From Umboniibacter marinipuniceus (GTDB lineage: Bacteria; Pseudomonadota; Gammaproteobacteria; Pseudomonadales; DSM-25080), in the NCBI RefSeq assembly GCF_003688415.1, contig NZ_REFJ01000003.1, forward strand, positions 62,001-126,000: a stretch of 64,000 bases of DNA. Direction: 5' to 3'. Of the stretch, positions 36,892 to 45,842 are shown piece after piece. A model generated the notes under the pieces. It did not search any database and was not told the DNA's origin. It worked only from the letters and a program-made list of their open reading frames with translations. Each line of letters starts with the position of its first letter. Within the stretch, counting starts at the first letter, position 1. Both the position numbers and the translations under genes were made by a program.

Positions 36892-37361
36892 TCTGACTCC
36901 ATTTGCGCGGCGATATAGTTTTCGATCCCTGCATTGTCAATTTGCCAGTGCTGGGTTTCAATCCAATCAACAATGTCCTCCGCGGTACCTAAGAGATCCA
37001 CTAATAATGTTCGACTGATAAAATCTTTCTCCGCTTCACAGCATTTTATCCCATCGCGAAGTTGTTCCATGATCGGCTCAAGAACCCGCAAATCACCGTT
37101 AAAGATTTCCACAACACCCTCACCAATACGCAAACGATCAAGCGCTTGCATACCAGGCAGCGCCTCCAGCAACAGAATACGCTCAATCAACCTATCGGCA
37201 TCTTTCATTGCTCCAATAGAGACTTTGTACTCGTATTCATTAATTTCGCAAAGCCCCCAGTTTTTAGCGATTCGCGCGTGCAGAAAGCTTTGGTTTATCA
37301 ACGTGAGCTGCCCTTTTAGGGCGCTGTTAAGAGTGGATATAATTACTGGAGATGATTGCAT
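36888..37361 (-). CDS. Bacterioferritin subunit with haem Met, ferroxidase site lost
   Basis: A 157-residue bacterioferritin subunit that keeps the haem ligand Met52 (AMKDADRLIERILLLE). It has lost every ferroxidase ligand: Gln18 for Glu, Ala51 for Glu, Asp54 for His, Leu94 for Glu, Ala127 for Glu and Ile130 for His (E. coli numbering applies directly). It should supply the haem at the dimer interface, where Bfd docks, but not oxidise iron. First gene of a two-gene operon with the ferroxidase subunit. Confidence 0.92.
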   Translation of the reverse strand: MQSSPVIISTLNSALKGQLTLINQSFLHARIAKNWGLCEINEYEYKVSIGAMKDADRLIERILLLEALPGMQALDRLRIGEGVVEIFNGDLRVLEPIMEQLRDGIKCCEAEKDFISRTLLVDLLGTAEDIVDWIETQHWQIDNAGIENYIAAQMESE

Positions 37362-37660
37362 AGCTCTAGCTACCTCGCTTCAGGGTCGTTTTGTCTAGAT
37401 CATCTGACAAGGATCCATTATTTATAGTGATCGTTTCGGTAATGTGTCTTTCAGAGCGAAAGGTAAGCCGATGATCTCTGATCGCTGCAAAATTATAACG
37501 AAGACTTAAACTAGCCTAGCGCCAATTCCGCCTTTCATCAACCAAACGCAACACGCGCTCATTGTTAAGTTATGCAGAAATCGCTCAACCGATTAAAGCG
37601 CGAATGCTTTTCTGGTCTAAGATATCGACACTTCAGTTTTGTTCAACTGATCCGGCAGAT
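37362..37660. other. Intergenic region upstream of the bacterioferritin operon
   Basis: This 299-base stretch lies between the bacterioferritin operon start and the end of the diguanylate cyclase gene. It should hold the bacterioferritin promoter; TATAAATAATGG on the minus strand near 37420-37431 is a possible -10 region. I see no gene, Fur box or clear terminator in it. Confidence 0.4.
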
Positions 37661-38893
37661 CTAACGCTTTTTCGATCGACGTTCAATGAGTGTTTTAGTC
37701 ACAACTACGCAGTTGCGCCCGGACGACTTGGCCCTGTAAAGCGCATCATCTGCTTGCTTCAACCAATCCTGATGGCTCATTGAGAGTAGTAACTTACTAA
37801 CACCCGCACTAATGTTTACGGAGATAGCTTTCTCTTTCACCGCCTTCTTAGTTTTGCCCGAAGTCCCGGAGCCCTTTGCACCCTTAGTGTTGACATCCAT
37901 TGGCGTTAGTTGAAAGCGCCGTGTGCCGATTCGTTCGCGTAGGCTATCTAGCTGCGCTGTGAAGCGCTCTAAGCTCATAGGCTTAGTCAATAGCACAAAC
38001 TCTTCACCTCCATAGCGATAAGCCTGAGCGAAGCCGCACCGCGCTAGATCTTTGGCTACGCGCTGTAACACGATGTCACCGTTGGCGTGGCCGTACTTGG
38101 TGTTAAATTTTTTGAAGTGATCAATATCAATGAACGCTGCCAGTGATCCCACCGGCATTCGTTTAAGGTCTGAGTCTAAACGCTGGCGTCCAGGCAGACC
38201 CGTTAAACTATCACGCCAAACTCGCTGACTCATTGTTAGCAGAAGCACAATAAGTAGCGCGCCCTCAACCGAGATCAGCAGCCAAAGCCGCGTGATCAAA
38301 TCAGGGTTGTTGATGAGCAGAAGAACAAAACAAGACACCACCACATAGCTAAGATCCGCTTGGCGTGTTAGCGCGAAATGAATCAGCGTTGTCATAACGG
38401 GAATGCTTAGCAGCAGTGCATCCAATTCCGTCAAGCTAACTAACTCCCAAGGCAGTAATGTTGCGACGCCCCAGCTTTCCAGCTGAGTAGTACTTAAGCC
38501 AAATGAACTAAACCCAGCCAGCGAAATCATTCCCAGTAGCAGCGTAAAGACCAAGGTTTGTTGACGACGAAACGGCCCATCACTGAAAAGTGTAACGAGG
38601 CAAACCGCTATGATTGCCACCAGTTTATAGATCGCCGAGCTAATTAATGGCTGGGCACTGTAATTCACCAGTAGCGGTGCTAGGAAGGCAGACCACACCA
38701 ACAGAATAGAAAGAAATAACAACCGAGTCTGACGAAGGGTTAAGGCCAGTAAGCAGGATATCGTGAGGGTGATAACCGCGTAAACTTCCAACGCCGGCAC
38801 ACCTTCCTTCCAGGAAGAATTCAGCGCGAAGGCGGCCATCAATATGGCAAGAAGGATAGGCAAATTGCGTGACCAATTCATGACAGCTAGCAT
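37661..38893 (-). CDS. Membrane-bound diguanylate cyclase (GGDEF)
   Basis: A 410-residue protein with six to eight hydrophobic segments in residues 1-230, then a GGDEF domain (about 235-405). The active site is YRYGGEEF (near 305), with the Mg2+-binding DIDHFKKFN and the DSLTGLPGRQRLD start of the domain. It makes cyclic di-GMP from GTP. The RxxD product-inhibition site usually five residues before GGEEF is absent. A low-complexity basic insert (GAKGSGTSGKTKKAVKEK) sits in the C-terminal part of the domain. No partner gene is adjacent, and the sensed signal is unknown. Confidence 0.87.
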   Translation of the reverse strand: MLAVMNWSRNLPILLAILMAAFALNSSWKEGVPALEVYAVITLTISCLLALTLRQTRLLFLSILLVWSAFLAPLLVNYSAQPLISSAIYKLVAIIAVCLVTLFSDGPFRRQQTLVFTLLLGMISLAGFSSFGLSTTQLESWGVATLLPWELVSLTELDALLLSIPVMTTLIHFALTRQADLSYVVVSCFVLLLINNPDLITRLWLLISVEGALLIVLLLTMSQRVWRDSLTGLPGRQRLDSDLKRMPVGSLAAFIDIDHFKKFNTKYGHANGDIVLQRVAKDLARCGFAQAYRYGGEEFVLLTKPMSLERFTAQLDSLRERIGTRRFQLTPMDVNTKGAKGSGTSGKTKKAVKEKAISVNISAGVSKLLLSMSHQDWLKQADDALYRAKSSGRNCVVVTKTLIERRSKKR

Positions 38894-39071
38894 TCAGTCA
38901 TCTCATTATTTTATTTTTCATCGAGTGTAGCGCGCTAGCTTTTCGGGTGGAAGCTAAAAACAACATTGCGTAACGCTGACAACCGACAAAGCAGACTTCA
39001 ATCACACTCGCGCCGTCTGAGCTAAAGCTAGATAGGCCTACTTGCTGGCCCTATTTCCCCATTTGACTTGC

Positions 39072-39104
39072 AAAAAAAAAAGCCCCGCCGAAATTGGCAG
39101 GGCT
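39072..39104 (-). terminator. Rho-independent terminator of fklB
   Basis: A 9-bp stem with one mismatch (39081-39089 with 39096-39104) and a 6-nt loop. On the minus strand it is followed by nine T's, about 50 bases after the fklB stop. Confidence 0.88.
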
Positions 39105-39153
39105 CTTTGTTAACACTAAACATGATGCCTAGCGTTAGCGTGTACTTGGGTGA

Positions 39154-39768
39154 TTAGACGACGGCAAGTAACTCTACGTCGAATACCAATGTCTGGTATG
39201 GACCAATTGCACCACCCGCACCGCGCTCGCCATAGGCTAGCTCAGAAGGAACGTACAAACGGTACTTAGAGCCCACGTTCATCAGCTGAAGCGCCTCAGT
39301 CCAACCAGCGATGACACCAGAGACTGGGAATTCAGCCGGCTGGCCACGCTCTACTGAGCTATCGAAGACAGTACCGTCAATTAGCGTACCGTGGTAGTGA
39401 CATGAAACGGTGCTTTCTGCACTTGGCTTCTCGCCGATACCCTGCGTAAGTACTTCGTACTGAAGGCCTGACTCGGTAACGGTTACTTCAAGACGCTGAC
39501 CGTTTTCTTCAAGAAACTTTTCGCCCGCTGCAATCACGTCAGCCGAAGCAGCTTTTTGCTCTTCTTCCATACGAGCCATGATTTCCTGGAATGCAGCGCT
39601 AAGCTCTGCTTCAGGAACGGCGCTTGCATTGCCTTCCATCGCATCGGTAATACCGGCGATAACAGAGGCCAAGGAAACTTCTTTGAAAGCACCTTGAGCT
39701 AGCTGGTCGCCCATTTGACGGCCAATACCGTAGCTTACGCGTTCCTCAGTCGTGTTGAAATCAGTCAT
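39154..39768 (-). CDS. fklB: FKBP-type peptidyl-prolyl isomerase FklB
   Basis: A 204-residue FKBP-type isomerase: an N-terminal dimerisation domain (residues about 1-85, beginning with the FklB-like ERVSYGIGRQMGDQL) and a C-terminal FKBP domain (about 100-204). The fold residues are clear in VSCHYHGTLIDGTVFDSSVERGQPAEFPV, GWTEALQLM, YRLYVPSELAYGERGAGG and LVFDVELL. There is no signal peptide, so it acts in the cytoplasm, unlike FkpA or Mip. It has its own terminator and appears monocistronic. Confidence 0.9.
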   Translation of the reverse strand: MTDFNTTEERVSYGIGRQMGDQLAQGAFKEVSLASVIAGITDAMEGNASAVPEAELSAAFQEIMARMEEEQKAASADVIAAGEKFLEENGQRLEVTVTESGLQYEVLTQGIGEKPSAESTVSCHYHGTLIDGTVFDSSVERGQPAEFPVSGVIAGWTEALQLMNVGSKYRLYVPSELAYGERGAGGAIGPYQTLVFDVELLAVV

Positions 39769-39839
39769 AATATCTCTCTTAAGTGAATAAATTCTTTGTC
39801 GAACTTCTTATATAGGGGCGTTTTCTAAAAATAAAACCC

Positions 39840-41582
39840 CTAGCGCCCATTTTCTTCTTCCATCCACTCCAGCATCCGCGTTTCCAGAACATCTAGGGGG
39901 ATTGAACCGTTTTCAAGTAGCGCATCGTGGAAGCGACGAATATCAAATTCTTCCCCCAAACGGCGTTCAGCTTCCGCACGCAGCTCAAGGATTTTTAGCT
40001 GGCCTATCTTGTAACCAAGCGCCTGCCCCGGCCAACCGATATAGCGGTCAATCTCGTTAACGATATCAAGTTCCGATTTCGGGGCATTTTGCTTGAAGTA
40101 CTCAATAGCTTCCTCTCGGCTCCAGCCCATGGCGTGGATACCTGTATCAACCACCAGCCGGATTGAACGCCACATATCGTAGGTTAATTGCCCGAACTTG
40201 GAGTAGGGGTCTTGATATAGCCCCATCTCATAACCTAAGCGCTCTGAATAGAGCCCCCAACCCTCTACAAAGGCACCAATCCCCATTTCACGACGAAATG
40301 GTGGCAGCGACTCCTGCTCCTGTGCTAGCGCTATCTGCAGATGATGCCCAGGCACAGCCTCATGCACCGATAACACTTCAATCTCCCAAATAGGACGACT
40401 CTCTGGCGCATAGAGATTGACGTAATAGTAGCCTGCGCGAGATCCATCTACCGCCGGCTGCATATAATAGGCAGTGGTTGTATCCGGCGCGATTTCATCC
40501 GGAATGGCTTTGACACCATAGGGTGTGCGCGGCAGACGTCCAAACAACGACACTAATTCTGGATCAAGCCGTTTGGAGGTTGCCAGGTAGGCCTGGAGGA
40601 GTTCCTCTGAGGTTGAGTAATAGAACTGCGGATCATTGCGAAGAAAATCAAAAAACGCCAGCAATTCGCCCTCAAAGCCTACTTCCTCCATCACTTCGTG
40701 CATTTCACCACGTAAGCGAGCGACTTCATCAAGACCAATCTGATGAATCTGCGCGGGCGTCAACGAAGTTGTGGTGAAGTGTTTTGCCAAGTATTGGTAG
40801 TAAGCAAGTCCCTCGGCGTTGCCCCCTACGCCCGGTTGGTCGCGACAAGCCGGCAGGTATTCATTGACGAAGAATGCTTTAAAGTCCGCGAACGCGGGAA
40901 TGACGTGATCGCTAATAGCCGCCTGTGCCCTGGCTCGAATCGTGGCCGCGGAGGCATATTGATCTAACACTTCACTCTCGAACGGCCGATAGAATGCGTT
41001 ATCCTCGGCGCTACCTGCTAACAGCAGATCCAGTTGATGAACAACTCGTTCCATCACCACCCGCGGCTGGACGAGATTGCGAGACATACCCTCGCGCATC
41101 AAGGCTTCATAGCCGTTGAGCATTTGATCAATCGTCTCGAGACGCTCAACCCAATCGATAAAGTCTTGCTCGGTTTCGAAGCGAAGATAGGAAGCAATGT
41201 CATAGCTAGTTTGCGGACCTTCACGCATCGTTAGCGGAAGTAGATGTGAGCCGTACTCATACGCCTCAATACGATCGTTAACCTCAAACAATGCCATCTG
41301 TAAGTTCAGCTTATTAGCCGTCGATAGTGACATCGCGTCGACGGCGAGTAATGCTGACCGATAGGCCAAATCTGCCTGATACTCTGTCGTGGCAGCAGCC
41401 GGTGAAAACTCACCCCACTCGCCGTTGCGAGAGCGATCGCCACGCATCGACATCGCCAGTGGCGACGAGTTGACCCGTCGATCATACTCCGCCTGTAACT
41501 GGCTCTCAAAATCGAGATTCGCATCAGAGCAGCCAAGTAAACTCATGAAAGCCACCGCCACGAAGGTCTTGATAACACGCAT
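39840..41582 (-). CDS. DUF885-family lipoprotein, putative metallopeptidase
   Basis: A 580-residue exported lipoprotein: the signal peptide ends in the lipobox LLGCSD, with Cys18 as the lipidated residue. The rest is the DUF885 fold, all-helical, with HEAVPGHHLQ (about 408) as a gluzincin-like HExxxGH zinc motif and GAFVEGWGLYSERLG (about 440) supplying the downstream Glu. Family members are thought to be zinc-dependent peptidases, but few are characterised. It stands alone between fklB and the divergent dbpA. A convincing family match; the biochemical role is unknown. Confidence 0.83.
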   Translation of the reverse strand: MRVIKTFVAVAFMSLLGCSDANLDFESQLQAEYDRRVNSSPLAMSMRGDRSRNGEWGEFSPAAATTEYQADLAYRSALLAVDAMSLSTANKLNLQMALFEVNDRIEAYEYGSHLLPLTMREGPQTSYDIASYLRFETEQDFIDWVERLETIDQMLNGYEALMREGMSRNLVQPRVVMERVVHQLDLLLAGSAEDNAFYRPFESEVLDQYASAATIRARAQAAISDHVIPAFADFKAFFVNEYLPACRDQPGVGGNAEGLAYYQYLAKHFTTTSLTPAQIHQIGLDEVARLRGEMHEVMEEVGFEGELLAFFDFLRNDPQFYYSTSEELLQAYLATSKRLDPELVSLFGRLPRTPYGVKAIPDEIAPDTTTAYYMQPAVDGSRAGYYYVNLYAPESRPIWEIEVLSVHEAVPGHHLQIALAQEQESLPPFRREMGIGAFVEGWGLYSERLGYEMGLYQDPYSKFGQLTYDMWRSIRLVVDTGIHAMGWSREEAIEYFKQNAPKSELDIVNEIDRYIGWPGQALGYKIGQLKILELRAEAERRLGEEFDIRRFHDALLENGSIPLDVLETRMLEWMEEENGR

Positions 41583-41700
41583 TAGCCTATTCCTTTTTAT
41601 AAAACTGCAACGATGTTAGCACACTGCCGCATGGAAATTGATCGGCGCGTAAAAGAAGACCCTATTTAGTGCTAATTTATCCGCGCCCATGAAATTTGAC

Positions 41701-41709
41701 TGGTATACT
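41701..41709 (+). promoter_or_regulatory. Extended -10 promoter of dbpA
   Basis: TGGTATACT (TGn followed by TATACT) lies about 30 bases before the dbpA ribosome binding site and start. No good -35 is visible, which extended -10 promoters do not need. Confidence 0.55.
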
Positions 41710-41737
41710 GCCTCTATCAACTTTAGAGGAGCACCTT

Positions 41738-43108
41738 GTGCCTATTTCTCAATTCAGCGATTTGCCACTTGATGAGCGCATCGTTAAAGCTCTAGACAGT
41801 CAAAATATTCGTCAACTTACTCCTATTCAGCGTGACAGTCTGCCGCTACTTCTCGAAGGCCGAGATATTATTGCTCAAGCCCAAACCGGCAGCGGTAAAA
41901 CGCTGGCATTCGGGGCGGCACTTCTGCAGTACATTAAGCCAGCACAACGAGTACCTCAGGCCTTAGTGCTATGTCCTACTCGAGAACTGGCCCAGCAAGT
42001 CGCGGAGAGTTTGCGTAAAGCGGCTGTGTTGATTGAGAATTTAAAAATCCTAACGCTCTGTGGAGGCCAACCTATTGGGCCGCAGCTGCGCTCGTTAGAA
42101 CATGGTTGCGATATTGTCGTCGGCACTCCCGGCAGAATTGCTGACCTTGTTGGCAAGGAGAGCCTGCCGCTGCATCGCGTTCACACCGTGGTGCTCGACG
42201 AAGCTGATAGAATGCTGGACATGGGTTTTATTGATGTCATCAGCGAGCTGCTAGACGAATGCACCCAGCGCGAACATACCTGGCTGTTTTCTGCTACCTT
42301 CCCAAAGGGAATTGAGTCCATTAGCAGTCGTTTTCAGCGTAATGCCGAGCGTATTAGCTCAGAGCCCGTGGTAACTAATAACACCATTGAACACACTTAC
42401 TATGACTGCAGTCATTTAGCCCCAAATGAAGCCGCAATATCTATCTTGAGCGAATTGGAACCCACCACTGCTATCGTTTTCTGCAACACGATTGCCAATG
42501 TTAAGCAATTTAGCCGAGAACTCTATGAGTCCGGCTTCGTTACACTGGCACTTCACGGTGATCTAGAGCAGAAGCAGCGCGACGAAAACATCGTCCGCTT
42601 TAGCAACCTGAGCACTCAGATACTGGTAGCTACTGATGTGGCCGCACGAGGTCTTGATATTGATGATGTCGACTTGGTGCTCAACTATGAACTCGCCCGT
42701 GATAGAGCTACTCACACCCATCGCATCGGTCGGACTGGCCGCGCGGGTAAAAAAGGGGTTGCCGTTACACTGCTTGGTGCGAGCTATTTAGTCGATAAAG
42801 TCTTATCGAATGACGATGACGCGCGAATTGTGCCGTTTCCATCTGACTTTGTGCAGGCGGCGAAACCGAAAGAGCCCGAGTACGTCACCGTTGCCATTGC
42901 TGGCGGCAAGAAGAATAAAGTCCGCAAGGGCGATATTCTGGGGGCATTAACGGGTGACGGAGGACTTCGTGGCGATCAGATTGGCGCCATTCAGATCCTC
43001 AACTTTCAGTCCTATATCGCGATTGCCAGGCCCGCTGCAGCCAAAGCCATTTCCTTCCTCCAGAACGGTAAAATCAAAGGACGGTTCTACAAGTCACGTC
43101 GCTTCTGA
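41738..43108 (+). CDS. dbpA: ATP-dependent RNA helicase DbpA
   Basis: A 456-residue DEAD-box RNA helicase that acts on 23S rRNA during large-subunit assembly. The motifs are AQTGSGKT (I), PTRELAQQ (Ia), VLDEADRMLDMGF (II), SATFP (III), ATDVAARGLDI (V) and HRIGRTGRAG (VI). The C-terminal DbpA-type RNA-binding domain (about 380-456, with GGKKNKVRKGDILGAL and IGAIQILNFQSYIAI) makes the assignment firm. The start is GTG at 41738, with AGAGGAG six bases upstream; a TTG at 41696 lies within the promoter. Confidence 0.94.
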   Translation: MPISQFSDLPLDERIVKALDSQNIRQLTPIQRDSLPLLLEGRDIIAQAQTGSGKTLAFGAALLQYIKPAQRVPQALVLCPTRELAQQVAESLRKAAVLIENLKILTLCGGQPIGPQLRSLEHGCDIVVGTPGRIADLVGKESLPLHRVHTVVLDEADRMLDMGFIDVISELLDECTQREHTWLFSATFPKGIESISSRFQRNAERISSEPVVTNNTIEHTYYDCSHLAPNEAAISILSELEPTTAIVFCNTIANVKQFSRELYESGFVTLALHGDLEQKQRDENIVRFSNLSTQILVATDVAARGLDIDDVDLVLNYELARDRATHTHRIGRTGRAGKKGVAVTLLGASYLVDKVLSNDDDARIVPFPSDFVQAAKPKEPEYVTVAIAGGKKNKVRKGDILGALTGDGGLRGDQIGAIQILNFQSYIAIARPAAAKAISFLQNGKIKGRFYKSRRF

Positions 43109-43120
43109 GAGCTACCTGAG

Positions 43121-43140
43121 CCAGCTCGCAGCTGGTTTCT
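43121..43140 (+). terminator. Probable terminator of dbpA
   Basis: CCAGCT (43121-43126) and AGCTGG (43130-43135) form a short GC-rich hairpin followed by TTTCT, 13 bases after the dbpA stop. Confidence 0.55.
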
Positions 43141-43237
43141 AATTCGTCAGTTCACAGGCCCTAAGGAAAGGGCTTGCGGGACTACCACAAACGCTAGAAA
43201 TGACTAAATCCAAGAAACGAACGCTATGAACCTCAAT

Positions 43238-43267
43238 AAAAAGCCCTAAGGTGATATCCCTAGGGCT
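43238..43267. terminator. Terminator of the OmpA-family gene, possibly bidirectional
   Basis: A 10-bp stem with one mismatch (43242-43251 with 43258-43267) and a 6-nt loop. On the minus strand it is followed by a T-run, about 40 bases after the OmpA-family stop. Confidence 0.8.
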
Positions 43268-43306
43268 CTTTGAGACTTAGTTAACAGCGCTTGGCGGTGC
43301 CGACGC

Positions 43307-44014
43307 TCAGTTCTGTGCAATGCCAGTGGCAAGAAGCTCAATATTAATGGTGGCTCGGCGATGGCGACTTAGATCTCCTCCCAATTCCGCGGTCACCACT
43401 TCACCACCGGCTACAACCACCAGCCGATTAGAGTCAATTCCTGCTTCAACCAATGCGCTAGCTACCGCATCAGCCCGTTTTTGCGACAGCTCGGCATTAT
43501 AATTCGCGTCACCGCGGTGATCGGCAAAGCCATGAATTTCAATGAGCACCTCAGGGTATTCGTTTAAAGCTTGAGCAACTTGTTGAAGACGACGCTTATC
43601 GCCGTCATAAAGTTCGTACTGATCGGTGGCAAAAAGGGTCTCAACATTTAACGCGCGTTCTAGCGCCAGTAAAGACTGTTGCTGAAGTTGACGCTGTTGA
43701 ACTAAACGCGCTTCAATCGCCCTTACTTCGGCAGTTTTCTCAGCCAAACTCACGTTTAGATCCTGCATCTCAAGTGTCACTTGCTCTACCTGATCTGCGT
43801 CGGCTAGCTCCTCGGCGTAATAGGCGCCCAATACCGCACCAATGACGAAACCAACTGGCCCCCCCACTGCAGCGCCGGTAATTGCGCCGCCGAGAAAGGT
43901 AGCGCCCTGTTTCGCTTCAAGCGTATTATTAGTTTCAGCCATAGCCGCTGGAGCCATTGTTGCAATGGTTAGTGCAGTGGCCAGTGCTGTATTTTTAAAG
44001 ATTGATGATGTCAT
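43307..44014 (-). CDS. OmpA-family glycine-zipper protein resembling PdsO
   Basis: A 235-residue exported protein: signal peptide (1-26, cleaved after AMA), a glycine-zipper segment (about 38-66, GGAITGAAVGGPVGFVIGAVLG), a coiled-coil-like stretch (about 75-125), and a C-terminal OmpA/MotB peptidoglycan-binding domain (about 130-230, with EIHGFADHRGDANYNAELSQKRADAV). This order resembles PdsO, an OmpA-like protein encoded beside a proteobacterial sortase. No sortase or its two-component pair is in the window, so the PdsO label is only a resemblance. It probably tethers the envelope to peptidoglycan. Confidence 0.72.
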   Translation of the reverse strand: MTSSIFKNTALATALTIATMAPAAMAETNNTLEAKQGATFLGGAITGAAVGGPVGFVIGAVLGAYYAEELADADQVEQVTLEMQDLNVSLAEKTAEVRAIEARLVQQRQLQQQSLLALERALNVETLFATDQYELYDGDKRRLQQVAQALNEYPEVLIEIHGFADHRGDANYNAELSQKRADAVASALVEAGIDSNRLVVVAGGEVVTAELGGDLSRHRRATINIELLATGIAQN

Positions 44015-44249
44015 GGTTGTTCCCTCTAGCGAGTTAGTTGTTTGTCTTCAATGACTTCATTACAACACTCAAATCTGACACTAGCGGGGATACACTATTA
44101 ACATTAATGGTTGAACTCTGATCAAAACTGACAGGCATAATAAGAATAGCTTCAATGCGCTAAATTCATTTGACCCATTCTAAAAGCCTCAGCCAAAATA
44201 GGCGCTAGATTGTATACTGAACTCCATTACCCTCCGCAGGAGCTTTAAC

Positions 44250-45479
44250 GTGAGCCAACAACCTCTTGGAACTTTGAGTACCGAAAACCTACAGACTCTC
44301 TACACCCAGTATCAAAGCAAACAGCTAGCGCTTGATCTCACTCGTGGCAAGCCAAGTGCGAAGCAACTCAATTTGGCAGATCGGATTGACGGCATTCTTG
44401 AGTCCAGCTTTGTCGCGAGCAATACAGACACGCGCAACTATGGTGGGCTGGATGGCTTAGCGGATATCAAAGCACTGGGTTCATGGTTGTTAGATACCCC
44501 GGAATCAGCTGTTATTGCCGGCGGTAACTCATCACTCACCATGATGTATCAAACTGTTTTGTTTCAAAAATTGTTTAACCCAAGCTGGCAAGGTGAGATT
44601 AGTTTTCTCTGCCCAACCCCAGGCTACGACCGCCACTTTAGCATCTGTGAAGAACTGGGCATTAAGATGATTCCAGTGCCCCTTGTTGCGGGTGGGCCTG
44701 ATATGGAATTGGCCGAAGAACTCGTTAGCAATGACAAGAGCATTAAAGGGATCTGGTGCGTACCAAAATATCAGAACCCAACCGGCGTCACCTTTGACGA
44801 TGAGACCGTAGCGCGCTTAGCAAATCTGGGTAATCTTGCTGGTGATGGTTTTATTGTCCTCTGGGACAACGCTTATGCCGTTCACCACCTCGATAACAAG
44901 CATCCCGATCCGCTTGCAGACTTTTGGGCCCTCAGCGAGGCCGCAGGCACTCTAGATTCTGCCTTCCTCTTTGCTTCGACATCGAAGATTAGCCATGCGG
45001 GCTCAGGCGTTGCCTTTATGGCCTGTAGTGATACTCAGCGAGCCTTCTTCCTAAAGCATCTGGGAATGAGCTCTATCGGCCCCGATAAAGTAAATCAGCT
45101 TCGTCATGTGAAGCTGTTCCCAACTAAATCGGCATTAGCTAATCACATGGCACTTCACGCTGAGCTCATCAAGCCGCGCATGGAACTAGTAGTCCGTAAA
45201 CTTGATGAGCACCTCAAAGCACCCTCACAGGGCGAATGGACAAGACCCAACGGTGGCTATTTTGTCACCTTTTATGCACCGCAAGGCACCGCAACAAAAA
45301 TCGTTGCACTAGCGGCTGGTCTTGGCGTAAAACTGACTCCCGCTGGCGCCACGCACCCCTACGGAAATGATGACAGTGACTCGGTGATTCGTTTGGCACC
45401 AAGCTTCCCAAGTGTCGCCGAGCTAGACGAAGCAATGGATGCCTTCTGCCTCTGTGTAGCCTTGGCCACAGCCCAATAG
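44250..45479 (+). CDS. Aspartate-type aminotransferase (Aminotran_MocR group)
   Basis: A 409-residue fold-type I PLP enzyme of the group often annotated as type Ic aspartate aminotransferase. The PLP-binding lysine is in FASTSKISHAGSG (about residue 243), with the cofactor-contact blocks NYGGLDGLADIK, CPTPGYDRHF, PKYQNPTGVTF, WDNAYAVHH and a substrate-binding Arg near the end in SVIRLAPSFPS. Unlike MocR regulators it has no helix-turn-helix domain. The start is GTG with GCAGGAG nine bases upstream. It stands alone. Confidence 0.85.
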   Translation: MSQQPLGTLSTENLQTLYTQYQSKQLALDLTRGKPSAKQLNLADRIDGILESSFVASNTDTRNYGGLDGLADIKALGSWLLDTPESAVIAGGNSSLTMMYQTVLFQKLFNPSWQGEISFLCPTPGYDRHFSICEELGIKMIPVPLVAGGPDMELAEELVSNDKSIKGIWCVPKYQNPTGVTFDDETVARLANLGNLAGDGFIVLWDNAYAVHHLDNKHPDPLADFWALSEAAGTLDSAFLFASTSKISHAGSGVAFMACSDTQRAFFLKHLGMSSIGPDKVNQLRHVKLFPTKSALANHMALHAELIKPRMELVVRKLDEHLKAPSQGEWTRPNGGYFVTFYAPQGTATKIVALAAGLGVKLTPAGATHPYGNDDSDSVIRLAPSFPSVAELDEAMDAFCLCVALATAQ

Positions 45480-45842
45480 CCACCATTTCTCACTTACCGC
45501 GGTGTTAGCTCAGCCGCGGCGAGTGTAATTGGCTCACGCGTTAGTCACAGCGCGCACGGGTTGGCGCCCGTTGAACCTAACTATCTCGCCTTGATCCTGG
45601 ACACTGTTCGCCCTCATTGTTAGAACGCTACCGCGCAGTTACAGCAAATTCGGCCACAAATTCAAGCGACTCCCCCCCAATTAGAGCCAAACCGAAACAC
45701 CCGCGCGTGGCAATTCGTTTTCTTCCCAGTACGCAACTAGAATGACTGTATTCGTATCGTAGCAATAAGCGCGTTTTGCGGTTAATATAGCGGCACTTTT
45801 TTTTGCCGAATTTTACGGCCAATTTGTATTCACGGAGTCAGC
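45480..45842. other. Intergenic region upstream of the miaB operon
   Basis: A 363-base gap. A weak hairpin (ACGGG 45556-45560 with CCCGT 45567-45571) after the aminotransferase lacks a T-run. TAATAT at 45783-45788 could be the -10 of the miaB promoter, and a CGGCA / TGCCG pair around a T-tract lies at 45791-45808. No gene or tRNA is seen. Confidence 0.4.

Noticed and set aside
36934-37398. A 154-codon open frame antisense to the haem-type bacterioferritin gene
   Set aside because: No domain; the bacterioferritin frame has exact family residues at every position checked.
45628-45822. A 64-codon minus-strand frame between the aminotransferase and miaB
   Set aside because: No ribosome binding site or recognisable domain, and it covers the probable miaB promoter.
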